A stretch of DNA of 64,000 nucleotides, taken from assembly GCA_003339415.1 (NCBI GenBank), contig PDHQ01000112.1, forward strand, positions 40,624 through 104,623. Reading direction: 5' to 3'. This DNA is from Ophiocordyceps camponoti-saundersi (nom. inval.). Lineage: Eukaryota; Ascomycota; Sordariomycetes; Hypocreales; Ophiocordycipitaceae. Numbering within the stretch: position 1 is the first letter of the stretch; each line of letters opens with the position of its first letter. Below are positions 49,200 through 62,390 of the stretch, piece by piece. The position numbers were made by a program, and so were the translations under genes. Below the pieces are notes generated by a model. The model worked only from the letters and a program-made list of their open reading frames with translations, did not search any database and had not been told where the DNA came from.

Positions 49200-52000
49200 A
49201 TAAATTTACGTAAGCTTATTATTTATAGCCGCCTTAGTTTTTTTAATTAAAAAGCTTAAGAGCGGCTAGCAGTTTTATATTAATTATTAAGCCTTAAATT
49301 AACTTACTAAGTAAGATTACTATTTCTTACCCCTTATAAAGGAAACTTTATATAATCTTTCTAGCGCTTAGTAGTTTACTAAACTCGATATACGCGCCGC
49401 CTTTTATAAGATATATATTACGAAAGGCGAGGAATATCTAATTACTTTCCGTATATATTTCGAGCTATTCGAATACCTTATTTACCTTTTTAGTCTTACT
49501 AGCGCCCCCGCCTTATTCTAATAATATATTAATATTTCCTTAAGCGATTCTTTTAGGGATTTTATTATTACTTATTTTAATAATATTCTTATCTATTTAA
49601 GTAGCTTATTTTTAAACTATTAGAAGAAAGTTTATATTATTCTTACGAAATTATAATAAGCTAAATTATATCTAAACCTTAATAAATATATATTTATAAT
49701 TTACGAAATTAAATATTTTAAGTTTATTATTTACGCTAAATAAGAGGTATACTTAGACCTAGCTAAGATTTTAATAATTAAAAACTAAAAAGTATTAACT
49801 TATATAAAAAATATATATAATTTTATTAGCTTCTTAAACTTTTATTATAATTTTATCTTTTAATTTTCCTCCCTTATAATTTTACTTATTACTTTTATAA
49901 AGCGTAATACCTCCTTCGATTAGACCTTAGCTTATTAAGACGCTTTTAAGTAATTAAAAAATATATTTATCTCCTCCCCCGCCTTTACTTAGTAAAGCCC
50001 CGATCTTAATATTATTATAAAGGTAAACTATTTAAGTAAGGTAATCGGTAGCTATCTCTCCTAGCGTAGTTAGGATTAAATCTTATAGCTTATAATATAT
50101 TTCTTTTAAAAGCTTTAGCTTATAGAATAGAATTATATAATTTATAATACGAAACTTCTTATTATTATTTATTACCTTAAGGCGTAATTAGCTAAACTCC
50201 GAAGCGTCTCCTCCTTATTTATTATATTTATAGATTATAAAGCTTTAAAATATTTTATAACTCTTAAAGCTATATTAGAACGCTAAGCTTAATAAGCTAA
50301 GATACTTACTTTTTTTAATTTCTATTTATAATACCGCTTAGGTAAATAAGCTACCTAGCTTAATACCCTCTCTTATTATAATTAAAAGCGATAATATATT
50401 ACTCTATATTTTAGCCGTATTATATAGCCCTTATCTATTTATTCTTTTAAACTATAATTAGTTTAAAGCTAAAATATTACTTTTATAATACTAGCCCCTT
50501 TTATAAATAAGTATTTAAGAAAATTATAGCTTATAGTATTATAATCTAACTCGCTTTATATTATATAATATACCGCGCTATAAGAGGGCGCTTAAAAGTT
50601 CCCTCTTAAAGTAAGTATAAAAAAGTAAATCGTAAACTATTTACTTTCCGCTAGTAGCTAGCTATAATTCCGAGGCCGACTTTAAATACCTAACTAAGAA
50701 CCCCTAATAACTACCTTAATTTAAAAAACTTATAATTCCCCGCTTATAAAATATCTTAGTAAAAATATTATATTTATATTACTTTATTATTATTATTATT
50801 AAGATAGTATATTAGCTAATATAGCGCGATTTATTCGAAACTATTATTATTATAAGAATTACTTTTAACGCTATTATTACTAAGGCTTACTATAACTATT
50901 ACCGCCCTTAGAAAAGTACTAAATAACTATCTCTATAAACTTTATAATAAACCTACTTATTATAAATCTTTCTTAGCCCCGCTTCCTTATAATTATTATT
51001 AATTAGCTATTAAAATATATATAGCTAAAAATAATAATATTTATAGAAGCTAAGTATTATATAAAATATTTCGTTTATACTTAGTAGCGTTTTTATAGCT
51101 TTCTTATAACTATTATATCTAACTATAGTTTAAATTAAATAAGTTACTTTTAGTTAACTTTTTACCGCCTTATAAGTATTAGATAACTTATATTAATAGC
51201 TTATTACTTATAAATTAATAATAATACGGAACGAATAAACTAAGAGGTATAAGCTATACTTTATTATATAATATTATTCTCCTAGCTTAACTAGCCTTCT
51301 TACTTACTTACTTACTAACTTACGTTAAATAATAGAAAATTATTTATAATAAGCGTAAATCTAAACCGCTTATTATATAAATATAACTTAGACCTTATCT
51401 AATAGCTATTTACGCTTTTTATATTAATTACCTCCTTAAGGGGGTATACCGTTACTTTTACTTAATATCTATAAGAAAGTATTTAGCTAGCTTAAATATT
51501 TATTACGTAAGCTTAATAAAAGTAATAGGACGCCTCTAATAATACCTATCGCCCTGCGGAATAATTCTAAATTAGTAACTTTATATAGTTAGATTTTCGC
51601 TACGTTTATTCTAATTACTTATCTAAAAAACTTAATTACCTTAAAGCTAAGTATAAAATCGTTACTATCTTATCCCCTTTAACTATTATATTTAATATTC
51701 TAAAAGGTATATATTTTATATTTTATATTAATTTACTTAAATATATTATATATAATTTACTTTTATTATAATCTTTTACTAATAGCTATCTTAAACTTTC
51801 TTTATAACTCTTTAATAATAACTTATCCCTTAATAAATATAAGATTAAGGAAATCCTTACCGCGAAGAACGCCCGCGGGCGATACTTATAAGGCTAACCT
51901 CCTTATTATTAAGCGTTAGTAAAATAGAAAAAATATATTACGCTAACTTAAAAGCTATTAGATAGCTTATAATATTATATTATTTTAGATAATTATAAGT
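49200..52000 (+). pseudogene. G2 pol relic (Ty3/gypsy reverse transcriptase onward)
   Basis: FTKLDIRAAFYKI at about 49375-49413, then FRIYFELFEYL and SAPALFY, is the palm region of gypsy reverse transcriptase. At about 49568-49600 the catalytic box reads Y-F-N-N-I-L-I-Y in place of Y-x-D-D. YLGLIIYAK near 49.72 kb and SFLNFYYNFI near 49.83 kb mark the passage to the tether and RNase H. Integrase should occupy about 50.6-51.7 kb but was only placed by position. Confidence 0.78.
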
Positions 52001-53361
52001 TACGCTAAGGAGATATTTATATATATAATAACTTTAGATATACTCTCCTATTTAAACTTAATTAAGTAAATAATTAAGTAAATTCCCCCTCTTTTTTAGT
52101 AAATTCCTTCTAGCTTATTATACCCCGCCCCCCTCCTATTCCTATTTTTCTTTTTACTATTATAATATATTTAGCGTATTTTATTATTCTTCTTTTTCCT
52201 TAATATTATTAGCTAACTACGCTTAGCTTAAACTATTATAGCTATATAAGAGTATACTAAGCTTAGATATTAACGCGCTACGTAAGCGATTATAATTTCT
52301 AGCTACGGGCGATAGCGATTATAATAGCTAATTTTACCTAGCTAAAGCGTAATAAAAAGTGCGGGGCGGTAACGATAAGGCGGCGAGGTTAGTAAAAGCT
52401 ATATAAATATTATAATTAGCCTTAAGTTACTATTATTAATCCTTAGCCCGGGCGGCCGCCTTTTTCTACTATAAGGCGAGAATATTTTACTAAGTTTACT
52501 TTTACCGCTATAAGGACTTTTTATAGTAGGAAGTAAACGCGTTAAAGCTAATAATAACTTACTTTTACTATTAAGCCTAGTATTACTAATATTATATTAT
52601 AGCGTTACTTATATTATAGTAATATATTAATAATATAAGCGTAAGGATAATATTATTATTAAAAAATATAAGAATATTAAAGTTAGATAGCTTAGGTAAT
52701 AAAGTTATAAAGATATTAATAATAGCGTAAGGGGTAAGTTATATAATATTAAGCTATATCTTAAAATAATTAGCGCGGGCCTAAAAAGTAAGCGTTAAGA
52801 TAATATAATAGCTAAAAGTAATACTTTTATAAGCGCGGGCGGGCTATTAGATAGCTTTATTATTAGCGGCTATATTTTATAAATTATAAGCGGCCCGCTA
52901 AAAGCGTGCGTCCCCGGCGAAAAGGTACTTTTCCTAAAAGTACCTCTTATATTACGAATAATACGCTTAATAGGCCGCCGCCTAGCCGCGGATATATTTA
53001 GCTATACCCTTATTTATAAGGTTATTAAGGTAAAGCGTATATATATATAATACCTCTATTAGTAATATAGTATCTTCGTTATTATTATTTTCCTATATAA
53101 TATACTCCCTTATAGCGTAAGTTAGCGTTAAGGGCGCGGTTAATATATTAGCGAGATAATAAATAAAGTAATATATTAATAGAAAAAATAATATAAGGAG
53201 GCGGCGCGGTAATAGCGTAATAACGATAAGGTTAATATTTTTAAAATAGGTAATATATAAAAGAAAAAAAAGAAAAAGAAATACGTAGGGGAATTTTTAT
53301 TTTATTTTAACTTATACCCCCGCTAAAGATAAAATTTTTATTTTCCTAAAGTAGCGGGGTA

Positions 53362-53547
53362 TATAAGGGATTCAGGCTATGCCCGAATAGCTAAGTTATA
53401 TAAGGTAATTAGTTATTTCCGCGTATAGCGCGCGCGCAGATCGCCTACCCCTATTAGGCGTTATAACCCCTTTTCTATAATTCTTTATAGTTATTCGAAA
53501 TAATAGAGTTACCTCCTCGTAAATAGCTTAGAGGCCGAACCCTTATA
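53362..53547 (+). repeat. G2 3' LTR
   Basis: 186-bp partner of 47060-47245, followed by ATAAT. Confidence 0.88.
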
Positions 53548-53552
53548 ATAAT

Positions 53553-54939
53553 TAAGATAAAAGTAGTTATTAAAAACCTCGCGCCGCCGCCGCTACCCCC
53601 TAAGCTTATAAAATTAATATTATATAAAAAAAGTAAAATAGCTACTACCTTTTACCTTATATCGCTTAATAATAGCGGGAATAGATTACTAGCAATATAA
53701 TAAGTTTGTTATTATTATTTTTATTATTATTTTTTTTTATTTAAGTTATTATCTAACTTTTTATTATCGTTATTATTATCCTTCTCCTCCCCCTCCCCTT
53801 CCTCTTCTTTATTATTTTTATTATCGTTATTATCTTTTTTATTTTCGTTATTATTATCTTTATTATTATCTTCTTCCTTATCCTTATCTTTATCCTTATT
53901 ATCGCGCGACTAGAAATAATTATAATACTAGCTTTTCGAATCCTAAATATAAGGCCTATAAGCCCCGCCCTAATAGCTATAAATATAATAGTAACTTAAA
54001 AATAAACCGCTATTACGATAAAAGTAATAATAGGCGTAAGGGCCTTACGCTAGGAACCGACTAGCTAATTAAATTATCACCGCCTAATAATAGCTAGGGC
54101 GGCGTATAATTTTAAAAATAAGCTTAATAGCTATCTCTCTAGCGCGGAAGCGTAAAGCTATATTATAAAAAGTTACCGAAAGGTAGCAATATTCTTTATT
54201 TTACTATATAATTAGCTTATATTTATAAGGATACCTTATATAAAAAGAATATATACGCTAATCGCCGCTTAGAGGAACTTAGCGCGAATAGCGTTATTAC
54301 TCTTAAAAGTAATAATAATAGTCTTATTAGAAAGGGGAAAGCGCTTAAAAATTATTATAATAAATATAGTTATTATATAATTACTTATTTTTCTTATTTT
54401 TCTTCTTTTTATTCTTTATTATTATATAAGGAGATAGTAGCTATAGTAATAACTAATAATAATAATAGTTATAATAATAAGGTTACTATTATTATTATAG
54501 CTATTATTATAAAAAATAAAAAAGGGAAGGAATCTTTTTTTATATAAAATAAAAAGAAAGGTGCTTCTTATAATTAGTAAAACCTACTAGCTATAAATAG
54601 TAGCTTAAAAATTTCTACCGCCTAACTACCTTCTTCGCACTTTCTCTCTCCTATATTTTTAGCTATAACTATAAATACTACTATATATAAAACCTTTAAG
54701 CCTTAAAATAATACTAATCTTAAGCGTACGAAGCTAATAGATTACTCTTTTAATAAGTAACTTTTCTCTTACTTATTATACGAATATCTCCTTATATAAG
54801 TAAACTTTATATAATATTCCGTATTATATAATAGCTCTTATTACGCGATAACCCCGATTATATAAGCGCTATAACTACTTACTATTACCGAGCGCTTATT
54901 AAGGAAGCTGTATAGTATATTATAAAGAAAAACTATAAA
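53553..54939. other. Remainder of I1 downstream of G2: low-complexity DNA
   Basis: About 1.4 kb rich in TTATTATCG and pyrimidine runs (53.70-53.90 kb) and AAT-type runs (54.43-54.52 kb). It is long for a Copia 3' untranslated part and its pattern resembles 21.0-22.6 kb. No coding motif recognised. Confidence 0.5.
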
Positions 54940-55212
54940 TATTAAAGTATCTTACGATACCTTAATAGCCTCGTATTATCCTTATAGCCTCGTACCTTAT
55001 ATAGCTTACCTAAGTAAGTAGGACTCTTTATACGGGATTTTTTTAATTTTATAATATTACTCCCTACTTTATAGATTCCTTAATTAATACTTTATACGTT
55101 CGAATAGGTATTTAGATAGCTATCCCCTTCGTACGGTAGTACGAAGGGTATCGCGATAAATATACTCCTTTTTAGGACCCCTCGTAACTAGTAACGGATA
55201 GCCCGTCTAATA
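54940..55212 (+). repeat. I1 3' LTR
   Basis: 273 bp, the same length as the 5' copy, followed by GTAAT. Confidence 0.85.
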
Positions 55213-55217
55213 GTAAT

Positions 55218-57081
55218 ATACCTAACTTAGTTTATAGAAAACTATTTAAGTAACGAAATATTATAAAATAAGTCTTGCTAAGAAAATACTACTTATTTAG
55301 GTAAAAAAAGAGCCTATTTAAGCTAACGAAAAAAGTTATAATAACTTTTATAAAGTTACTTAATTTAAATATAATCCTTATAGGGATTATAAAGCTAAAA
55401 GGGGATAATTAGATAAATTTAAAAATATATATTAGAATAATAATTAAATAATTCCGCCTTTATAAGTATATAAATAATAAAAATAGCGGTATGCTTCTAA
55501 AGACGAATATTACTACTTTCGAAAGGTAGTAAGATAAGGAAACTTACTACTAAAAGCTAATAATATAATATTATAAAAATAATATTATTTTTAGTATCTA
55601 TAATAATAGCTAAAATCTAATATATATAATATATTAAATATATAAGGCTTTAAAGAAGAAATATAATATATAGCTAAGGGTAATATTCTTATTACTAATA
55701 GAGAAGATATTTATAATAAAGCTATATACTTTCGCGACTTTTAGTAACTTTATAAGACGCTTTAATTATCTATAAGACTAGCTCTTAATTATAATACCTT
55801 AACCTTATAAGAGGGGTTAACCCTATTTTTTACCTTAATAATATTATTATAACGCTATAAGCGTTATTTAATAAAAAAAATCTATAGTACTAAACTAATA
55901 AGATGTTTAAAGAGACTTATATAAGCTAATTTAGTAGCGAAAGGCGTTCTTAAACCCTTTTCGCTATACGTCTCCTTCGCTAATAAGGATAAATAAATTA
56001 ACTAAGCGCTTATAATAATTCTCTTAGCCTTAGCTACGGAGACTTTTATAAGTTATACCTTAAGTAATTATTATATAGCGAAAAAGCTACCTAAATTTAA
56101 TAAATAATAAGTATTTATAATAAAAAAAAAACTTAATAAGCTATATTAAAAAGGCGCTTAGAAGCTTATTTCTAAGCCTTATAATACTAAAACCTTTTTT
56201 AAGCGTTAAGTATATATAGAGAAGCTTATTAAAAATATAAATCCGATAGCGAAAGCTTACTAAGTTACTTACGGAGATTATAATCTTATAAATTAACTTA
56301 TTAAGGATTTATATATTTTTATAGCGTATTAGTTATTTATATAAATCTTCTTTACTTTTATTATAATATAAAACCTTAAATAAGTAAAATTTAAGATTAT
56401 AAATTTTTTTATTAACGCTAAGTTAAATAAAAATATCTTTATTAAATAATTTTATAGCTTTAAGGATAAATCGATTTATATTTACTGCTTAAAAAGGGCC
56501 TTTTATAGCTATTATACTTTACCGCGCTAATAGTTTAAGTATATAGCTAAAGATCTAGCTAATTAAGAGTTTAAACGCCTTAACTCTAAACTATACTTTT
56601 ATCGCTATATAAATAATAATCTTCTAATTTTTTATATAAATAATATCCTCCTTATAATACTAATATAAATATAAATTAATAATAAAGTTATAATTTTTAA
56701 TAATTTATATAAAGTTAAGTATTTTAATAAACTTTAGGAATTTCTAAGCTTAGAGTTTAATTATAATTATAAGGCTTATACTATTTAAGTATATTAAACC
56801 TTTTTTACTTATAAAATCCTTAAGCTATTTAATATTAATAATTTAAAGCTTATAAAGACGCGATAGCTAATAAAATATATAATTCCTTATAATTAGAAAA
56901 AAGCTAAGATTACGATAAAGGCTATAATATAATAAAAACGAATAAGTAACTTTAATTAGCTAGCTTTAAGTATAAGGCCTAATATTATATATTATAGTAA
57001 AAAATTATCGGAAATAAATTCCTATCTAAATTATACTTATTTAGCTATAAGAAAATACCTTTTCTACTATTTATATAATAC
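55218..57081 (+). pseudogene. Element L: Copia reverse transcriptase/RNase H relic cut by H2
   Basis: The plus strand reads F-Y-I-N-N-I-L-L-I at about 56628-56654, where active Copia enzymes have Y-V-D-D. Further on, a segment near 56.95-57.08 kb reads as the RNase H entry with KLSEINSYLNY and AIRKYLFYYLYNT. The frame then stops at the H2 LTR, so H2 jumped into this element. Its 5' part and LTRs are not in view; the stretch 55.2-56.3 kb gave no clear motif. Confidence 0.6.
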
Positions 57082-57682
57082 TAATATAGGACGTATAATA
57101 CCCCTATAAATTGCCTAACCTCTTATAATATTTCCCTAAGATTTCCTAGGATTTCCCGCCTTAGGATTTTACTCGGATTTCCCTTAGAAACTTTATTACT
57201 TTTACGCTTAGGAAATTACTAGGATTTCCTCTTAAGATTTCTCTTTAATAACTCTTAAGATTTTACTAAGATTTTTAATAGGATTTAATATTAAAATATA
57301 TTTTTAGAAATCTCTAGATTTTACTAAGAAATCCCCGTATGTTAGGAAATTACCGCGTACTAGGAAATCTCTATTTTACTAATATACTTAGAAATTACCG
57401 TAAAATCCCCTTAGGTAAATACTTTTAAGATTATACTAGGAAATTTTCTTTAAGCTCTTAGCTATATAATTAGCTTAATATTCTTTTAAGTAATAATTTA
57501 GATTTTTTTATAGTTACTATTTTAATTCTTAAAAAACTTTTATTTATATTTATACCTTTTATAATAGCTATTTTATAATCTTATAATTAATAGCTAGCCT
57601 ATCTCCCTTTCTTATATATTATATCTAATAGCTAGCTTAGTATATATAATTATTAGTAAATTATATATATAAGCGTATATTA
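57082..57682 (+). repeat. H2 5' LTR
   Basis: 601-bp LTR matching, inverted, 1120-1723 and 17200-17803. The sequence after it (ACTAGTAGTAATTTTA) equals the reverse complement of that before 17200. Confidence 0.85.
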
Positions 57683-60600
57683 ACTAGTAGTAATTTTATA
57701 TTTTACTAACTTATAGATTTTTAGCTATTAAGGTAATAAGTTAAACTTAAAATATTTTTTACTAATAAAACTTTATAAGTATAGATTTTTAGCTTAGAAG
57801 AAAACTTTACTATATTTATTACTTAACCCTAGCTATATACTATTTCTTTACTCTTAAACTTCTTAAAATAATTAAGGAAGAAATTATAGCTAGGAAAGAA
57901 AAAGCTTATATTTTTAATATTTATAAAATAATAAAAAAACCTTACCCTTTTAAAAGTAAATTTCCTCCTTTATAATATAAGGAAATAAAGCTTATTAGAA
58001 AATATTTACTATATTAAGATAATCTCTAAGAAATTAAGTTATTTACTATAATTAAACTTTTCCTAACTAATCTAAATATTATAATAAACTATAATTAACT
58101 ATTTAAATAAGTAAATTAACTAAAATATATATTTAATAATATTCCTTACTTACTTAGAATTCCCTTCGAAAACTAGCTACTCCTTATTTAAAAGTACCTT
58201 TAAACTATAAGTAATATTAAAGAAAAAGGTAAGCTACTTACTTTACTAATAGAAAGTAAGGAAAATACTAAAATCCCCTTTTAGAAAAAAAGTAAAGAGG
58301 AAACCTCCTCTTAAGATAAAGGTAAGAAAACTTTTACGCTATAAGAATCCTATCTAAAAAAAAACTATTTACCTTAAAGAAAAATACCTTAAGGAGGTAG
58401 TACTTTCTAGATCCTCCTATAACGTTATTTAATTCTAGAAAACCTCCTTTATTTTCCGTAAAAAAAGAAAAAATAGTATAGATATTTAATAATATACTCT
58501 ACTCTTATAATATTATATTTTAAAACTTAAATTATCCTAAGTATATTAATTTAGATAATAATTTATAATTATATAATTAATTAAACTTATAAAAACTATT
58601 TAAATAATAAGTTAAGTTATAAGCTAAAAATATTAAATAATTTAAGCTTATTAGTATTTTTAATATTATTTTTAATTAAATTAAAGAAACTAATTAAATT
58701 ATTATTTACTAAAATATTAACTAATTTATAGATATTTTAAAATAAGTTATTATTTAAAGTAAAAATTATATAAATAAACTTATATAACTTATTCCCTCTT
58801 TTTTTAGGGGTTATATTATAAAATAGTATTCTAGAAATCTAAACCCTTAAATTAGATTAGAATTTACTTTTCCTAGTTTAGGAATCTAAAAATAAGTAAA
58901 AGCTTTTTAGAAAAAGTTTACTATCTAACTTAATATTACCGCTTTTATTATATAAAAATAAAGCTTTATATTTTAAGATATATTTACTAGAAAAGATTTC
59001 TAATTATAAATATCTAAAATAAAGAGAATAGCTTAAATAGCTCTTTATCCTAAATAATTTATATTAATAATTATCTTCTTTTAACTTAATATCTTACTTT
59101 AAGAAACTTTCTAATAGCTAACTAGTAAAGATATTTTAGATAACTAAGTATATAAATATAAATAACTTATTTTAAACCTCTAAACTAAGCTAACTAAAGG
59201 AACTTAAGGTAATTTATAAAATAACGCTATTTAATATATAGCTTTAAATAAGTTACCTCGATATAAATATAAGGTAAATAATTCTAAGGAGAAATCCTTA
59301 TAAAATCCGGACCGCTAACTAGATTATAAACTAAATAACTTTCTTAGAAAGCTAATAGATAATACTTAGAAACCTTTCGATAAGAATATTAAGTTTAAAA
59401 TAAAAATAAAATAGCTTTTCTTAAAGAAAAATAGAGAAAGCTTAAAAAATAATCTTATTCTTATTAATCTTACTTATAAACTTACCGAATAAAATCCTAA
59501 TACTAATAGAGTCTTTATAATCTTTTCTAAGATACGTAATATAATTCTTAATATCTTAGAATATAAGTTAGATAATAAAACTAACTTATTTAAATTATCT
59601 AAGGCTAAAAAAGATAAGTAACTAGCTAATAATTTATATTATCTTATTTTAGATTCTAAGAAATATAAGATAAAACTTTTTAATATTATTAGAGACCTTC
59701 TTTTTAAAAACCTTTTTATTATTAAAGCTACTTTTTAGATAACTAATTTTCCTTTAAAATAAGTTTCCTATTTTTCTTATACGAAAATTTTAATATTTAG
59801 TAAAAACGGACTATCTAATATTATAGAAATATATATCGATACTAAAATAAATAAATCCCTTATTAGGAAAAACTTACTTAATAAGTTTAATAATATTAAT
59901 TATAATCTAATAATAATTCGTAGCTTAAATAATATTAGATTAGCCTTAACTTATAATTAAGCTACCTTTACTTTATATATTATTAGTAAAATTAATAATA
60001 AGTTTTACGTTAGTAAGTTTTAAGCTAGCGCTTAAGTTATTAAGTATCTTCTTATTAGAGTTTTATTAAGATAAGGATTCTTAATCCCTTATAAAATCGA
60101 TATTCTTAACTCTTAATAAAAGCTTTAGATTTAACTTTATAGAGGAATATATATTAAATACTATTTTACTTATAAAGGACTAGCTATTTATAGATATATA
60201 ATAGCCGCTTTAGTAATAATAATCCTTTCTTTTTTAATAAGCATAATTCTAATATTAATTAAAAATCTTTCTAAAAATCGTAACTTTATTTTTTTCCTTA
60301 ACTTTTATTTCCTCTTAGGTTTAATTATTTATAATTACTTCTATTTAACTATTTTTAACTTAAGTAATAAACTAATCTTTTTTAAATAAAAAAAAAGGTT
60401 AGTATTATATTAAATTTTAACGATTAATTTTCTTTTATAATCTCTTAATAAATTACTAAGAAAAACTCCTCGGATAACCTTAATAAATATTTAACGCTAG
60501 ATTCTTTTTTAAACTAAATAATATTATCTAATAAAACTAATACTAACTTACCTCTTATTAATATCTTAAATTTAAGTTAACCTTATCGGTTAGGTATCTC

Positions 60601-60799
60601 TAAAATACTTAATATCTTAGAAATCGAAGGAGAATATAGCGTTAAAATTTATATATTAGATCCTTAGTTATCTAAAAAGGTAAAATAACTTTATAATTCC
60701 TTTCCGAAATTTTAAGAAGATATTAAACTAATTAATCTGCCCCCTAAATAATATCTAAAAATCCCCTTTATTAATAATTAGTATAAGAAGAAACTTAGT

Positions 60800-62000
60800 T
60801 TACGTCCTTATCTATTAAATAAACCTAATTAGGATTTTCTTAATAAAAAATATAATAATATATATTTATAAGGTAAGATAAAATAAGCGCTTAAAGCTTT
60901 ACTTTTCGCTAGCTTATATTTTATTATTTAGAGAAAAGGTAAACTATATATTATTAATAACTTATAAGCTTTAAATAGCGTAGCTATTCCTAATATATAT
61001 TTAATACCTCTCTCTTAAAATATAATTTATAAATTAGTAAGTAAAAAAATTATTTTTACTATTAATACTTAAAGCTTTTTTTATTAGTTTCTCGTCTATT
61101 TAGATTACTAAGAGTAGTTTATAATTATTTCTTACCGCAAATTAAAGAGGGCTATAGTTACTCTTATAAGGTATAAAAATTCGCTTACTTATATATAAAG
61201 ATTTATCGATTATATTCTCTAACTATATAAAATATATATTACTAGATATATCGATAATGTAGTAATTTTCTTTAACTTTTTAGAAAATTATATTAAATAT
61301 TTATTTACTATATTTAATCTTTTTATTAATATAAATCTTTCCCTCTCCGCTCCTAAATTATTTTTTTATTACCTATTTATAAAAATATTAAAATATTATA
61401 TTAATAAATTTATACTAATAAATACTTAATCTTAAGTAAAAGCCTTATAAAATATTAAGTTTTTTAATACTTTATAATATTTTAAGTAATAAATTAAATT
61501 AGTTAGATAGATAAGATATTTTATTTCTTATTTTATATAATAAATTAACCCTTTTTAGAAACGTAAAATAGTAATATTTTAAGAAAAATAGGAAAATAAA
61601 ATACCCGTTACTAAACTAAAAAAAAATACCTTTACTTTTTAATCTAAAATTATCTTAATAAAGGAAAAAACTAACTATTTTAATAATATTATTAATACCT
61701 TTTATAATAATATTACTTTTAGTTAGTTTTTTCTTAATTATTAACTTTTTTTATAAATTAATATTTTTTAGGAGAATAGTTTTATAGCTTATCTTTTCTA
61801 TATTAATAACGAGGAATCTTAGAAACTATTTTTAGCTTCGCTTTAGTAATTTATTAAACTTATTTACTATCTTAGTTATACTTTTAAACCGGCTAAAATT
61901 AGATATTAGCTAACTAAATTTAAAATCTCCTACTAAATATAAGCTTATTATAAACTCTAAACTTATTTAATTAAAACCTAAAAACCGAAAATTATAATTT
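60800..62000 (+). pseudogene. H2 reverse transcriptase relic (Ty3/gypsy)
   Basis: The clearest segment begins Y-I-D-N-V-V-I-F near 61234 (one catalytic aspartate kept, one changed to asparagine) and runs on with FNLFININLSLSAPKLFF and a K-Y-Y-I-N-K-F stretch, following the order expected of a gypsy palm and thumb. Earlier parts are heavily stopped. Limits are approximate. Confidence 0.65.
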
Positions 62001-62390
62001 TTATAGATTATATTATAATTTTAATAATTATAAAATAAACCTCTTTTTTTACTATTAGTATAAAGAGTAATAATTACCTTACTTTTATTTCTTAATTTCT
62101 AAGTTAATACTTTCTTAAAGTTTAATATATCTTAGGTATTTTTAATATTCTTATAAACTCTCTTTTACGCCTCCCCTTAAAAGTAATTCCGGAAAAAGGA
62201 TAAAGAGAACTTAAAAATATTTAAGAAAATTATATTAACTAAAACTATATACTTATTTCCTTAAAGGCTATTCTTAATAACGCTTTCTAATATAAGATTT
62301 CTAAAAGATATTTTTTTAATATATAATAATTTAAAATCTTAGAGTAACTTAAAGATAAAAACTCTTAGGAAAGATTTCCTTTTATCTAAG

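Larger units (their letters stand above)
47060..53547 (+). mobile_element. Element G2: 6.5-kb Ty3/gypsy retrotransposon, RIP-mutated, nested in I1
   Basis: Same family as G1, opposite orientation, with 186-bp LTRs at both ends and duplicated ATAAT; 6,488 bp. A damaged zinc-knuckle-like segment near 48.17-48.23 kb (cysteines changed to tyrosine, then FTRDYP) marks the end of gag. Gypsy reverse transcriptase follows. A purine-rich GTAGCGGGGT stretch precedes the 3' LTR. All frames are broken. Confidence 0.88.
41752..55212 (+). mobile_element. Element I1: Ty1/Copia retrotransposon, RIP-mutated, containing G2
   Basis: Bounded by two 273-bp LTRs of identical length and a duplicated GTAAT (41747-41751, 55213-55217). 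It is 13.5 kb as it stands, about 7.0 kb without G2. Copia-type motifs on the plus strand (integrase C-terminal region, reverse transcriptase, RNase H end) give family and direction. G2 inserted just downstream of pol. The remainder, 53553-54939, lies between G2 and the 3' LTR. No open frame is left. Confidence 0.85.
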
